DNA from: Azolla pinnata
Lineage: Eukaryota; Streptophyta; Polypodiopsida; Salviniales; Salviniaceae
Assembly: GCA_037176905.1 (NCBI GenBank)
Contig: JBBBWG010027645.1
Location: forward strand, 11,355 to 75,354
Reading direction: 5' to 3'
DNA: 64,000 nucleotides
Shown here: positions 1 through 14,000 of the stretch, piece after piece
How positions within the stretch are numbered: position 1 is the stretch's first letter
How the letters are laid out: each line of letters begins with the position of its first letter
The notes under the pieces: generated by a model
What the model saw: the letters and a program-made list of their open reading frames with translations, nothing else
Told to the model about the DNA's origin: nothing
Databases searched by the model: none
Made by a program: the position numbers and the translations under genes

Positions 1-1
1 A

Positions 2-241
2 TCTGAAGAAGAAGAAGAAGATGGCCCGAGGGGTTGCGCCAATGACGATGAAGAAGACGATGAAGAAGACGATGAAGAAGACGATGAAGAAGATGATGAC
101 GATGGTGATGATGAAGATGGTGATGGTGATGATGCTGATGATGGTGATGGTGATGGTGATCGGCCTGATGATCCTGATGATGGTGATGGTGGTGGTGGGT
201 TTGGAGACGCGGCGCGGTCAGTTACATTGATCATGCGATGA
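2..241 (+). CDS. Acidic Asp/Glu/Gly-rich reading frame, cut by left edge (3' end only)
   Basis: This frame is open from the window edge to a TGA at 239-241, about 79 codons. It starts with a Ser-Glu-rich stretch, passes through repeated Asp-Asp-Glu-Glu units (positions 46-100) and Gly-Asp repeats (100-195), and ends in a short non-repetitive tail, GGFGDAARSVTLIMR. Acidic tails of this kind occur on histone chaperones and nucleolar proteins, but nothing identifies a family. The DNA is a GAT/GAA/GGT trinucleotide repeat, so the open frame may simply be repeat. Without the upstream sequence it cannot be called a gene with confidence. Confidence 0.25.
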   Translation, partial: SEEEEEDGPRGCANDDEEDDEEDDEEDDEEDDDDGDDEDGDGDDADDGDGDGDRPDDPDDGDGGGGFGDAARSVTLIMR

Positions 242-400
242 TCAGCGTCCCGCCCTGATGATCCATCACCACCATCATCACCATCCCTGCCACCGCCACC
301 GCCATCGCCATCGCCATCGCCATCGCCATCGCTGCGGCCATCCCTGTCGCTCCCACCGTCACAATCACCGTCGCCATCGCCATCGCCATCGCTGTGATCA
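46..400. repeat. GAT/GAA/GGT trinucleotide tract with an opposite-strand partner
   Basis: The + strand carries GATGAAGAA-type and GATGGT-type repeats from about 46 to 200. From about 262 to 400 it carries CATCACC- and CGCCAT-type repeats, the complement of the same motif. The two arms lie around a small dyad at 229-245 (TGATCA, five bases, TGATCA). The result is a long imperfect inverted repeat. Confidence 0.6.
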
Positions 401-1937
401 GGTCTGATGGTGAGACCCGGCCCGCCATGGATGGCATGGAGGAAGAGCTTGCTGTGGAGCCAGGAGGGACGATGACGATGATGATGATGCAGGAGGAGGA
501 GGATATGGCGGAAGCTGAGCTTGCCCATGATCTCTGTAGCAGCTGCTGATGCTTCAGCTCTGGGGTAATATAACACAGGGAACATCGTAAAAATCTTCTC
601 ATAAAATTATAAGTCTTATTTCAACGCTTCCTAAAAATTAGAAGTGAACAAATCAACTCCTTGTTCTCGAAATCAAACATTGCCATTAATTATTGGTTAT
701 CACCGGATCGATTAATCGATCGTGGGTTTCCATTAATCTCTCGTTAATCGATCCAATTATCGTCAGCTTAACGCGCTCGTCAAATCTTTATTTGGATTTT
801 AAATCCACAACTTTTGTCCAGTCGAACGATTAGTGGGAAACGATCGCGCGAATCGATTCGGATCAAGGAACGATTGAGAAATACGATCGATCAACGTTAA
901 GCATAACGGAATTAATTGGGGTGGTAATCTTTGGTGGAAGAATCTGTTAAATTGTAATTTCTGATTCTAGTAGCAGGTCTTAAAATATAGTTTGTAGTTT
1001 TGTTAGGCATTTCATAGTTCACTCTCCCTATAATATAATATACATAATCTTATCTTATATTATATTACATATGTTGCTTCTCGTTGTGTTGCTAGTAGTT
1101 TCAAACTCTAATGAAAGGGATTAGAGTTTAATGTTTAAAATGCAATTAATCCGGTTTCAATCAGCTAATTGGGCGCTAACTCCTCGTGTTTAAATCCATA
1201 TTTTCTTATTTTAGTAGGCGTTAAATTATAATGAATCAAATTTCCCTTCTTTCTTTTAATTTTTTTCCTAGTGCAAAAAACACAAATACACAGTTACAAT
1301 CTTACAAATTAAAGTATCTTTCTGCTAAAATTTTCTTCTGTTTTTTTTCCCTTTGGATTGGAATGGAATCTTTGCTTCCATGGCAGTTTTTTTCCCCTCC
1401 TAAGATCCAAAACATTGAGCTTTATGTTATTTGGTTTTTTTTTTATGAGGTTCCAAACAATCCAAAGAATATTCCAGACCATTTTTGGTTTCCTTGGTCC
1501 AAATTAGCATTTCCACAAATATGATTAAAAAATGGTTTGATTCTCCGTGTTTTTTAATTCAATCAATGTTTCCGAATCTGTTTTTCTGAGGGCTTTTTGG
1601 GTCATCAAATTCGCCCAAGAATTTGCAATTCTTCAACTAAAACGATTGGATTCTTGTTTGTTTTATGTATTTGTCTATTTATCTGTTTGATCCAACGCAT
1701 TTTTTGGGGGGAGTTTTTGGGTCATCAAACCTGAAAGACTTTTTGCTCTTGTTTAGACTAAAATGAGAGGATTATATTGATTTCCTTATTGATTTGTTTG
1801 ATTTTCTTGGTGGTAGAGATTGAACAAGCTCCGATGTTTTTTGAAAGCTGACGGCGCCAAGCAACGCTTCGACGTAGTAATGGAATCATAAGCCAGAAAG
1901 AACATATTACATGGCGAGGATATACATGGCTTCTCCC

Positions 1938-1972
1938 TAAACCCTAAACCCTAAACCCTAAACCCTAAATCC
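1938..1972. repeat. Interstitial plant-type telomere repeat, about 5 units
   Basis: There are about five consecutive CCCTAAA units, the complement of Arabidopsis-type TTTAGGG, in otherwise AT-rich non-coding DNA. One unit fits the telobox promoter element, but no gene start is nearby, so a short interstitial telomere tract is the simpler reading. Confidence 0.85.
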
Positions 1973-2849
1973 TCCAGACAAATCCTCTCATAGGTGGCCA
2001 TGTACAAATACGAGTATATATATATATATAATACATGGCTTCTGTACATTCGTACTTTATGTTTTCTTCCAGTCGTCTGTTGGTTGGCCCAGAGAAATCA
2101 CGATCGTCTCAAATCCCGATCAAGATACATCAGATCTAGTCAGGCTCTAGGCAAAATCTTATAGATCAGACGTGTGACGATCAAACGCTCAGTAGCCGAG
2201 GGCCTGACAAAGCACGGAAGCAGCAGATGTATATAAACTATGCATATATATAAATATGCATATGGTCATGAAGCTATAACAGTTATTACGTGACCAAGTA
2301 AGTCCAACCAAAATCGAAGCCAATATATATACACACACATCACCGCCATTCTTCATCGATCCATTCCTCAATGGATAGGTAACATCTGTCACTCTCTTCC
2401 TGAGGACCAACATGGCCGAGGCCATATCTATATAGCTATCGTTTGTCTGTCGGGAGAAGCCTATCCGAAACCGATGCCCACTTTCGAAACCACATCAAAC
2501 ACTTGCTCTTATCTGTTGCCTACTTGCCACCTGTTTGTTTGTTTTTTTGCTTCTCATCCGTTTCGATCTCGCATTCCGTCTGGTCGTGTAGGGTTTCAGG
2601 GTTACGTTACACCCTGCATTTACGCTAGAATCGTTACTTAATCACAAATTTTGTTCAGCATCGATGAGTCATTCCAGGTTCATTCACCAGAAGAGTGTCG
2701 AAAAAATGATCGACAAAACCTATCATGCATCAACTTGACACCTCTTGCCTTGACTCTAGCAGGTTGTGAAGTATTCCGTTGCACCTGTGTATGCCGTTAT
2801 GGATCAGGTCTACTCCAAATGTAAGTCCCTCTCTCTGGAAAAGAGTTTT

Positions 2850-3100
2850 TTGGGATTAGGGTTTTTTGGGTCTCTGGGTGTTTTGGTTTTGAGTTTTGGG
2901 TTCTTGGATTTGGGGTTTTTTGGTTTAGAGATTAGGGATTAGGATTTAAGGTTTAGGCCATCAATCAGTCTGACATACATTCCTTGGACAATTTGTATGC
3001 AATTTTGTGAATAAGCCACTAAAGACTCTGATCTGCACCCAGAACGAATGCACTGGGTTTTAGGATTTCAAGGTTTAGGGTTTAGGTTTTAGGGTTTAAC
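2850..3100. repeat. Degenerate TTTAGGG/TTTTGGG-rich tract
   Basis: The + strand is G/T-rich with many variants of GGGTTTT, GATTAGGG and GGTTTAGG at irregular spacing. It resembles a decayed telomere-like array. Part of it repeats the phrase 'acatacattcc(a/t)tggac' at about 2974 and 3103. Confidence 0.5.
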
Positions 3101-3417
3101 AGACATACATTCCATGGACGTGTATCGATACCGTGATTCTGCAGACACGCCATGCCCTGTCAGAGGAAGCAAGCGTAAAGAATCCGATCTGTCCCCCGAG
3201 TGAATGCATCTTCCATCTGGCACTGGATCCATAAGATCTTACCAAGATCTTTGCACACACACAAAAAAAGAAGAAGAAGAAATGTGATGCGTGATGTGAT
3301 GAGAAGCTTTGACTTGTCTGTCTGTCTGTTCGAGGCCTCGAAATCGAATCGATCCGATCTGAACAGTGAACACGGCCATCTTCTCTTGCACAATTTTACA
3401 TCACATTCAAGAATCTC

Positions 3418-3456
3418 TGATCCATTTTTGAAGCTCTTGTCTTCAAAAATGGATCA
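3418..3456. repeat. Perfect 16-bp inverted repeat with 7-nt loop
   Basis: Left arm 3418-3433 (TGATCCATTTTTGAAG) is exactly complementary to right arm 3441-3456, with loop CTCTTGT. The flanking sequence does not extend the pairing. It is too short for a typical plant miRNA precursor and lacks a following U-run. It may be the footprint of a small inverted-repeat element or a chance foldback. Confidence 0.8.
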
Positions 3457-5072
3457 TTATCACCAAACGATTGGTCTTGGGTTCAATTCCCAGGAAGACC
3501 GAAATGTTTCTTACCAAACAAGTTTTTTTTTTGGGTATTTGGAGCTTCTTACCGTGGCTTGAAAGCGCGGCTCGAAATGAAGAACCACCGCAGTGTCTCT
3601 GAAAAACACATGGCAATAGAAATAGATATACTCAGAAAACATTGTGCTTGAATTGAACACACATCATTTTTAAGCTCAGGATAAACTGTCGAAACAGAAT
3701 CGCCGTCAAAATACCTGTGTAATGTATACTAAAAAGGACCCGTCGAAATGCCCAACTCAAGCTCCTGGATAATATAAAAGATTTGCATCACAAAAAGGGG
3801 AGGGTTACCAAAGTTCAGAAGTGTGTGGCATTAAAGTTCCTGATTAGCATCCTAATCAAGGCTTAAAACTTACACCGTCTCCAACGAATCCTTAATCACA
3901 AGGTGAGCCACACCGATCCTGTCCCTCGGAAAAGGTCTATCACCTCATGGATGATTTGGGCAAATGAGCTCAATAGTTTCGCTAATTGACTGACATGGCT
4001 AAACTTCCGACAAAAGGAAAGTAATCGTGATCACCTCAACTTAAGCCCCTTGCAGCTTTGAGGCCGGAATCCACGAAGTTGAGCCTTGTGTAGAGCTTTG
4101 TTGTAACGATTTTGAAGATGACCTTTGAACTCTTTCCATTTCTCAGAATGAAAATCCATCACTCAAATCAACTGCTCTTGTAAGAACAAAAAAAATAGGT
4201 GCTTATCAAGAAATACAGTGGTCAATTAATGTTTTTCCCAAATGGATAGATGCACTACATACCAGTATTATCGGAACCATTCTTCAAAATTGAACAACAT
4301 TCCCTCTTGAGCTCTAAACAGTAAGCTTCAAAATGAGAAACAAACGATCCGTTTTTCATCCATTAAATTAGCTTGGTAATAGAATGTGCTACTTTATTAA
4401 TTATGAATTAGATACTAACCTCCTTACCAGAAAGGTAAAAGCCCATTTTCCGCCCAAAAAATCTGCCATTTTATTGAAGTGAGTCAAAGTTCCACTGACA
4501 CAGGTAAAGGAAATAAAATTAGTAAGTTGCCCTGAAATAAAAGGAAAATTTGTGTCATTTCTGCTTCAAAAGATCAAGGCGGTCCGTGTTAGATACATTT
4601 ATAAAAACAACCACAGCCATTATAATGTCCTCAAGATTCTTCACAACACACTACAGTCTGAAACTCAGACATGAACTTCCAGATCCTTCCTAGGCCCTGA
4701 GATTAGTGGCCACATTAACCTCCAGATTTACGGTGAATCAACATCACAACAAGATCACAGATTTTCTCAGGGAAGATGAATCAATGTCGAAAACCAACTT
4801 TGTGACTATGGATACAATTTGAACACGAAAATTAGTCGGACCGCGTGATGGGGTTAATACAATCGGTACAAAGATTTTGTGGAACTGCGCCTCGCACTTT
4901 CCACCAAAGGTAGTTGTAAAGAAGGGGGTGAAAGGGTTTCAAATATAACCCTAAATATTGACAGATATGGATTGGATAGAAGTCAAACTCTTTCCAAAAA
5001 CCCTCTCGACGAATGGATGATTTGATCTGCACCCTACTGTGAATCATGAGGTGTAAACTTTAACATATGGTG

Positions 5073-8000
5073 TCAGATACTATTGGTAGCCAAGACATCA
5101 ATGACATGATCATTTTTGGGGGAAACTTGCAGATCAGGGGGAACTGGGAGAGGGTTTGAGAAGAAATCGTCCATCAAAGGCTGTTCACCAGTATTTTGTA
5201 AGGTAACCTTCATATGCTGTTGCTTTACTGATGATTCAAGCTCCCCTGGTGGAACCTCGTTTTCGCTCTTATTTTGCAGACCCTCACCTGTATGTGTAAC
5301 CGTACGCCTTGCATCATCATTATCATCACCGTTATTATCATCGTCCGCCCCTACAATATGTGAGGTGGCAGGGTCCTGAAGAAGCGTTTCATGCTGATCC
5401 ATCATTGCTTCATCATTACCTTCAGCATCCCTAAACTTGACATTTCTTGGATCATCCACCGGAGGTTCCATACCTCGTGACAAGTACAAATAAGATACAG
5501 GCATATCCTCAGACCCTGGACTGCCTGTGAAGCTCTGCTCCCCATGCAGATCTGTGCTGAGTCGACATTCTTGGGTGTTGCAGTCTATGCCAATGTGTGA
5601 AGGGATTGCAAGCCTTCCATGTTCCAACGAGTCATTGCTCAACTTTTCACCAAATGCTCCATTCACTTTGGGGGCCACCAAGACATTTTCATGGTTTGAT
5701 AGAGTGGATCCTTTTCCAGCCTCATTGCTCAGACATCGGGCTTCGCTAGGAGTTTCAGATACTGCATTCGAGCGGACAAGGTTCAGATTGCCTACAGCTT
5801 CTCCATGTTTGTCTTTCTGGCCAATATCTTCATGTTTGTCTTTCTTTTTCTTTGACACCTTTTTGTGATCTGTCACTTTACCTGAATCATTGCGTCTCTT
5901 TCCAGAAAGATGTAATTTATGATCTCCCACCACTCCTAGACCCCTACTAGCAGCTGCAGCCCACTCTCTGGATTCTCCTTCTGCACTCATCTTACAGGCC
6001 AACCTGCCATTGCACCAAAGAAGAACACAGATGTTGTGTTTCGAACACAAGGGAAGAGAAAGAAACTTAACAAGGAGATTTTTCCGCTTCAAGCCTAGCT
6101 AGCATCACAACTCTTCTGAAAGTTAAGACTCCTCTCACTCTAGCATTAAATGTTGCCGATTAGAATCTAGGAAGTTTCAATCGAAAGAACATCACATACT
6201 TAACCTAGGGTCAGATGGAAGGGACACATTTAATTCTCTAAAACCCCAAACCACGCAAAACACCTAGCATGACATTTGTTTCTTTTTCTCCAGTATCTTG
6301 CTGACAACATTGCCTAATTCCGCTGAATTTTTCAAGTTACATGCAAAAACAGGAGACCGCTGAATCAAACCAACTTACCTGTATCGTTGATCATAGAGTC
6401 TATACCGTTGATCACTGAGGAATTCTGTAAACCGAACAAAAGTTTTCAATGTTGCATCTTGAAGATTTTGACTACTTGAAGAAGAGGAACTTGGAACTGT
6501 GATGTGGACAGTCTTGGGAAGTTCTGAGTAATCATTTTCTGGAAACTCAACATCAACTGCAAATGCATCCTCACCATCCTCCAAAGGTTCTATATCTGCT
6601 TGAGTCCCAATTGTTGTCAAGATTAAATCACCACTTTTACCAGTCCCATTACTTGTCTCATGGTGTTGCTGGGCTAATGCTGCAGCAACCAAGTTGATAG
6701 AAGGTGGTGAAGTGTTATGAAGCTCAGTCCCTACCAAGGATACCTTATCATATTCATCTGTATTCGAGTAAAAACATGCTTTTGGAAGCCTAATGAACGA
6801 TTGCCCATGAGGAGAATTTCCAAGCTTCACAATTGAGTTTCTATATGCTTTTGTTGTCTGCCCTGCATAGAGACATGTGCTTGTGATAGCGGCAACAAAG
6901 TGGCGTTGCAACAACCATTCATCATCAGGGAGCTCCTTCACAGCATCAAGAAGCTGCTTGATATGATCCTGATATACAGCCAGAAATAATTAGATTGCTT
7001 CTAGTTGGATTAATTTCGTGATGAGAATGCCACAGAAATCTTCAGTTATAATTACCTCCGAAACTTTCAAGGGCATATTGCTGGCACCATTTTTTTCATA
7101 CATGGGATATGCAGAGGTGATAGATGTATACTTAAACAATAGTTGGCGAAACCGCTCTCTGCAGTGAGCGGGGTTCCTGTATCTTCCCCTGTAAATACCA
7201 CCATCAGGGAGACCTGCCAATGTTTCACTGGCAAGATTCCAATTGCCACCATATTCATGTACCACAGCACAGAAAACAGCATCTTCTGCAGACATCCATG
7301 GATCTGCGGGGGGGATTTTTTCTCCAGATCTTAAAGTTTCCTTCTTTTTCTCTTTGTCAAGCTTCACCAAATTCCTTGATTGTGTTGCTATGAATGAGAA
7401 ACTATTTGATTTTCTGTCAGAGGTTAGTGATGGATAATCAAGTAGTGCCACAAATGAATTTTCATCGTCACGTTCCTCTTCCATTTCACTCACGCCAAGA
7501 AAATCCACCCTCAACCTTTTCCTCTGATTTGGGGTGAAGTTTTCTTCCTCCAGATGTTTCCGTTTCCTTTGAGAGTCAACAAAAAGCCCAACAGGGGTTT
7601 GCCATTCAAAGTCCATAATAGCTTCAGATTCATGTATAATAGCTTCTTCATCCCTGGTGATAACATCTCCGCCTTTAAGGGATTTAAACTTGGCTTTCTT
7701 CCATTTACTTCTAAATTCTGCAGCGCTCACTGTATCTGTTGCAGCTGCATCCTCTTCCCTGTTAAAAACGGTCCAATAAAACAGCAAATAGACAGCAATT
7801 ATGAATCGAACCCATAACGTAGTCTATTGAGGCAGAGATGTTCTTTAAGAATGGAAAGGACCATTAAAGGATGTTAACAGATAATTTTGAAATAAGATGA
7901 AATAAATGCTTCCACCCTATCTTAAAAATACAAATGCAACCATAACCATCCTGCATTTAAAGTATGTGTTTACGCAAACACAAAAAAAGACCAGAAATAA

Positions 8001-11000
8001 CCCTTCCCTTTCATGAAAAATCTATTTACTATGAGTGTGCATTCTCATGTTCCCTCAAAACCTAGGGTTATTGTGGTTAACCCCCAGAAGGCAGGGGTAT
8101 TATAGTGTTTTTGAGAATTACCTTTCAACATCCTGCATCTCTTCCTCCAACTGAAGCTGATGTTCATACTCCTGCATACATCCAGGCATAAAGTTTAAAA
8201 GTGGGAATAATAGACTAATGGTGAGGGGTCAAAACACTTCTTACAAACCTGTTGTTTGAGAGCCTCAAGTTGCTGCCGATACGCTTCATCAGCATATGAA
8301 GTGTCCCAACCTAAGGAACCAAAACTTTCATGTCACAAAGCAGCCCATGAAATTTGCCAAATAAGTGAAGAAAATGACAAGGTTGTATGCTTACTTTCAT
8401 AAAGTAGGGGTTCATTATCCTCATCTATCTCTGCTTCCTGTGCCTGTTTCAATGTCTCCAGTTGATCCAATTCCCATTCTGTCTCTTCAAAAGCAACTTG
8501 ACTTTCAACTGCAGCTTTGTCGACAATTGGATTCCATACCTCGAGAAATCGCATAGCATACTTTTCAGTAGGGCAGAGCTGATCATCAAACGAAACACCT
8601 CCATTTCCTGCAGCAGCTGCAGCAGCAGCCATTTGTTTTACATCTGCTAACATATCCATGTCCTCATCAAGATCTACATTTATTACATCTATATCCTGTG
8701 GTGTTATTGCATAACTAGCATCATCAGCCTCCAGTTTGCTGGGCAGGTCATTGGATTGCATGCCTCTCTCTGCACCTTTTCCCTCATCCAGATCATCGGC
8801 ATACTCATCCTCCTCCATTCTACTAGAATAGGCTTCCTCTGTGAATTCCTGATGTTCAGCAGCTTCTTCCTGTTCAACTTTCTTCAAAGCCATGTAATCA
8901 GCCTCATCTTCAGCAATTCTTAATGCTGCATCAACATCCAAATTTGAAAGTTCGTGCCCTGGCACTTGGGCAGTCCCGCTTGTCTCTGAAGTTGACTCTG
9001 ATAGTGCTTGTTGCCCAACTTTTACCCCTTTCAGTCCACATAAAAGCTCTGAGGGGTCAAGTTTTTTGAAAAAATCAGTGTTATAACTGCCACTCTGGAT
9101 AACAAGATCATCTAAGAAACGTTTTTGGTTAGCTTTCTTTAAGATATTCTCCTCGATAGTGCTTTCACTAATTAATCTGTAAATATGGACCTCCCGTGTT
9201 TGACCAATCCGGTGACACCGATCTTGAGCTTGTTGATCCATGGCTGGATTCCAATCACTATCATAAAATATCACAGTGTCAGCACCAACTAAATTCACCC
9301 CCACACCTCCACTTCGAGTAGAGAGAATAAAGAGAAAGATTTTTGGATTCGTATTGAAGCGCTGCATTGAAATTTGACGGTCCTCAGGTTTGGTTGACCC
9401 ATCAAGCCTCAAATATGTATACCCATGCAGATTAACAAAGCTCTCCAGAACATCCAGCATCTTAGTCATCTGGGTGAAAATTAGTGCCCTATGACCCTCT
9501 GATTTCAAGCGGCGTAACAATATAGCAAGCTGCTGAAGTTTTCCACAGTCAAACTGAATCAACTTCCTATCTGGAAAAAATAGCTGACTGCGAACAACAA
9601 CAGGCCTCAAAAAACCTGCTGATGCGCTAATCTGATCAATGGATGCCTGATCAGCATCATGCTTGAAGAGCATATTGCAAGCTGCAGGATGACTACACCA
9701 TGCGACAGGGGGCAGAGACCGTGCGGCAGGAATTGCAAAAATAAAAGCTTGAAGTAGATCCATCATCAACTCACAGCGAGTTGACGGCAACCGTATTGCT
9801 TCTAAAATAGAAGGAGACACTTCTAATGCTTGAGATGGATCAGAAAACCTTTTGCGAATATCATACACAGGATGGTGAACGGTGACTTGTCTTATGAATT
9901 CTTTTCCATAAAGTGGCATCCTGCTGGACCGCATAGCATTCAACCAAGCCAACGCTGCAATCCTTTGGCGTTTTTCTTTTTTCCTCTCTTCACGCAACGC
10001 TTCATGTACCTCAGAAAAAATACTTCCCAGTATGCTATTGCCTGTGACAGTTTGTGCTGCAGTTGATCCATCTTCTTCAGATGTTCCCAACTCCTCAATT
10101 AAATGGGTGGGAACAGATATACTTTTCACTTCAGCAGCCTCCCATGCCGACACTTCAAACTCAAGCTGAGTAAGCAACAGATTCCATTCTACTAAATCCA
10201 ACATTTCAGGCTTAGAGGAGGCTGTTGCAACAAGAGAGCTCACATGAAGATCAATCCCAGGCATGTCAAAGGAGCTGATGATTGGCCTGCCTTCAAACAA
10301 GTCAGGATGATTGCAAACCTTTCTCAATTGCATCAACACATTAAGAAGACCTAAGAAATTTCCACTTGATAACGTTGCTTGAGTATCAGAATTCGCCATG
10401 AAGTCTTCATACAAATTCCGTTGACGCTTGGACAACCTACATTTAATTACATGCTCATACTTCCCTGGAAGTTGCTTTTCCACATCCTGCTTTAAACGCC
10501 GTAGAATGAATGGTCTCAAAACATTATGCAAACGGTCTACAAGCGTCTTGTTAACCTGCTCCTGGCCTTCAACCATTCCAGTTATGGGATTATTGAACCA
10601 ATCTCGGAACTGCTGATGTGACTGAAATATGTGAGGCATAAGAAAATGCATTAGAGACCAAAGTTCCATTAAATCGTTTTGAAGCGGTGTGCCTGTGAGA
10701 AGTATTCGCCTTTTGGAGTTGAAGTTCAACAAAGTTTGCCATCTTTGAGACTTCCAGTTTTTAATTAAATGTGCCTCATCCAAAATAAGGTATTTCCATT
10801 TCTTCCGTTTAAAAGCTTTTGCATCCTGTATAACCAATCTGTATGTGGTGATGCAGATATGAAATGAATTGGGCTTTGACCATCCTTGGCGTTTTACTTT
10901 CCGCTCCTTTGAAGATCCAAAATATGTCAACACTTTGAAAGCTGGACACCATTTCATTAACTCTGTTTCCCAATTAAGCATCACACTTGTTGGTACTACA

Positions 11001-14000
11001 ATCAAATGTGGTCCCCATATCCCTTTCTCACATGCTAAATGAGCAAGCAGGGATATAGTCATAATGGTCTTTCCAAGACCCATTTCATCTGCCAGAATCC
11101 CATTTAAACGGCGCTCATACATTGTCACTAGCCAGTCCAGTCCTATATGCTGATATTCCCTAAGGGAATGCTTCAAAAGAAATGGCATTTTTGTACGCAC
11201 TTTAGTTGTGGAGAAGGTAAATCCCGTTGGCTGAGCAGATTTAGCTGCTGCAGCAGCATCAACAAGATTATAGCTGTCTTTATCATCTTCATCCTTTTCT
11301 CCTTCTTCTCTGTCATCTTTCTGACGTTTATGACTGTCCTCACGATATTCTGGTTCTTCGTCATTCTCCTCTCCATCACATTTCCCTGTTTGTTCTGCCT
11401 TCTCTTCATTTTCCTCTTTGATTCCTTCGTCTGTCTCACTTTCTTCTTCTTCTTCTTCTTCTTCTTCTTCTTCTTCTTCTTCTTCTTCTTCTTTTTCTTC
11501 TTCTTCTTCTTTTTCTTCAACTTCTTCTTCTTCGCCTTCTTCCTCTTCGCCTTCTTCCTCTTCGCCTTCTTCCTCTTTGCCTTCTTCATCTTCATCTTCT
11601 TCCTCGTCTTCTCCCTCGTCGTCCTCGCTGAGCTCTACAATATCAAGAAAGCAGAAAAAATATCTATTTAGACAGGCACATCCTAACACGAAATCCACGT
11701 TAACATTGAGTTATCCCTTTATTCTTATAACATATTACTGTAAACATACTTCCTAATAAGAACATGATTCATAATAAACTATGTAACAGCACATAACATT
11801 GACAGAGTATTCTGCTACTTTGGCATCTAGACAATTCACCATGGAAACACAAACAGATTGTATGCCTCTAAAGGCAGACTACCAGACAAATCAACAAAAT
11901 AAATAGAGAAATCCTTAAATAAAGAACCAAGGTCATGTCCGTTATTCAACCTCTTCTTGAGCTATACATTTTTAAAATCTCTTCGATTGGAAGGGAGCTC
12001 TCTCTTTCCAGTGCTAGCAATTCTTCCTTTCTCTCATCCTCTGTTATCAAAGCTTCATCTGCTTCCATAGTAGAGAGGTCATCCTCCTGTACACAAGAAT
12101 AGCATATGCTAGTTACATGGTAGAGATACAGGAACACAACGGCAAACATGGAATTTGCAAATAGGTTTGAAATACTCACTACTTCTTCAGAGTTCTCCAA
12201 TGAAAATTCTGCATCATCATCATCTGTTCTCCTTTTTTTGACAAGTGTTGAAGCTATCCTTTCATCTTCATAGAGTACAGAATCTTGAATAGCTTCCTAT
12301 ATCCAAGATAATGAAGTATTTCATTTAACCCTCGAAGAAAGTCCACTGCATAATCATGCCTGATAAAACTTACATTGTTTTCTGTCTGTGCCATAGAATT
12401 TTCAGCAGATTTATGGTTCTCACCAGCTTCCATGTTTAGGCTTTCTTCTTTATGTCCAATGTCAGTTGTTATCAAACTTTTGTTAATAATACCAGAAACC
12501 ATCTCCACTGCAAGTGAAAATGTATTAGCCAGAGACTCATTATAAATCCCTCGAAGGGATATGCTGGTTCAAAGAGCATTCTGCCAAACCTCTTGAATCT
12601 CCAGACGCAGAGGGAGGCCGAGACTCTTCTGCAGGAGTGTCCAGCCATATCTCAGCTAGCATGGTTGAATATCTAAGTTAAACAACAAGTTATTAGATTC
12701 ATGCCCATTTCGGTCAAGCGAAACCAGCATAATAAGAGCATACCTTTCCGTTTGACCAACAAGAAAATCCAGATGTTTATCCAATGCTTTTTTCTTTCTT
12801 CCTTCAACTTCCAACTGATGTTTGTACAGTATCTGCAATAGTCTCAGTGTAAAGTACATGCCTTAACAGATTATGAAATCCCTGCAATAAACAATAGAAA
12901 GAGCTAAAAGCATGTACCAGCTTCTCAATCTTTGTCCAAAACTTTTTAACATCTTTAGCTATGTTACTGGCAAGCCTGCGAATACGCTGCTCTTCTTCCT
13001 GAACAAAACATTATGCCAGAAAACAATATCATATCTTCACTGCTATCATATCTTTAAATAATGAAGATTCTTCTCAAGCACATAAGAAAACAAGACAAAT
13101 TCATGAAACCAGATCAGAAATTGACCAAATTGCCAAAACAAATATTAGACCTAGAATTATACTATACTAAAAGCATTTGATTTTAACCAGTGTTACAGAG
13201 GCCTAGAGGAAAAATGGACATTCTGAAAACTCACACTTGCCTACTTACATTATGTGGTCTAATACTCCAATACCTTTTTTTACAATTTTTTTAACCTCAT
13301 AATTATTCTCGTAGCTAGCCCCCCTTTACCCTATATAGTACAGCATGTCCCCTTCAATCCTGGTTCCTGTTCCTTATAGTTTAGATATTTGCATCCATCA
13401 TACAGTTTCTAAAATATAAGATTTTGTCCGTCATGCCTTTACAGATACCTAACAAACAGTACATTTTAAAGGCATCAAGGTTATATACGTGACACATTAA
13501 AGCTTGAATACGGGTGTTGAACTCAAAGCAGTACAATTCTACATGTTTTACAGTCAACTTTTGACCCGCTGAATTTCCTTCTTTAATAAGCTTTTCTCAA
13601 AAACCATGCTCCACATGAAGTACCAAAATTTTCGGCTCATAGTAAACCTTCAAAGACTCTAGTTCCAACGCCGTTGGCTGCATTATTAGGCATGGGCTAA
13701 AACATAGTCGAAAGATATCATGACTTTCCAATCAACCAGCATTGCTTATTTTTCCGACACTGCTAGGATTGTTTAGGGGGAAATGCATGCAGGATCACCA
13801 TTAGAAAAATTGGTTGAGTGGGATGTGGTTAGGAGTCTAGCTTGGTTGGACAATCATTCGGAAAGTTAGTTGAGTTGGACTATTAGAAGTGATGGCTTTG
13901 TTCGAAAACCATCTGATAACTAGTTGAATAGGATGTCATAAGGGTGTCAGTTGGTTTGGACGATCATTATGATGATTAATCAAGTTGGTCCAGGATCAAG

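Larger units (their letters stand above)
242..5072. other. Intergenic region, no gene recognised
   Basis: This AT-rich stretch has no frame that resembles a known protein and no coherent exon series on either strand. It holds a short CCCTAAA array (1938-1972), degenerate telomere-like DNA (2850-3100), a perfect hairpin (3418-3456) and an AT dinucleotide run near 2017-2032. The right end (from about 4800) should include the 3' UTR of PIE1, which ends at 5073 on the minus strand. Short frames in this stretch look random. Confidence 0.6.

Noticed and set aside
231-602. Met-Ala-Met-Ala repeat frame on the minus strand
   Set aside because: A CGCCAT repeat product; the neighbouring non-repeat residues match no family.
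3473-3500. T-arm-like GGGTTCAATTCCC possibly from a tRNA
   Set aside because: The acceptor-like strand pairs immediately around the loop and no D or anticodon arm precedes it.
11147-11756. Poly-Phe/poly-Ser and poly-Lys frames opposite or shifted from PIE1
   Set aside because: These are other-frame translations of the GAA tract that codes Glu in PIE1, whose frame is fixed by strong homology.
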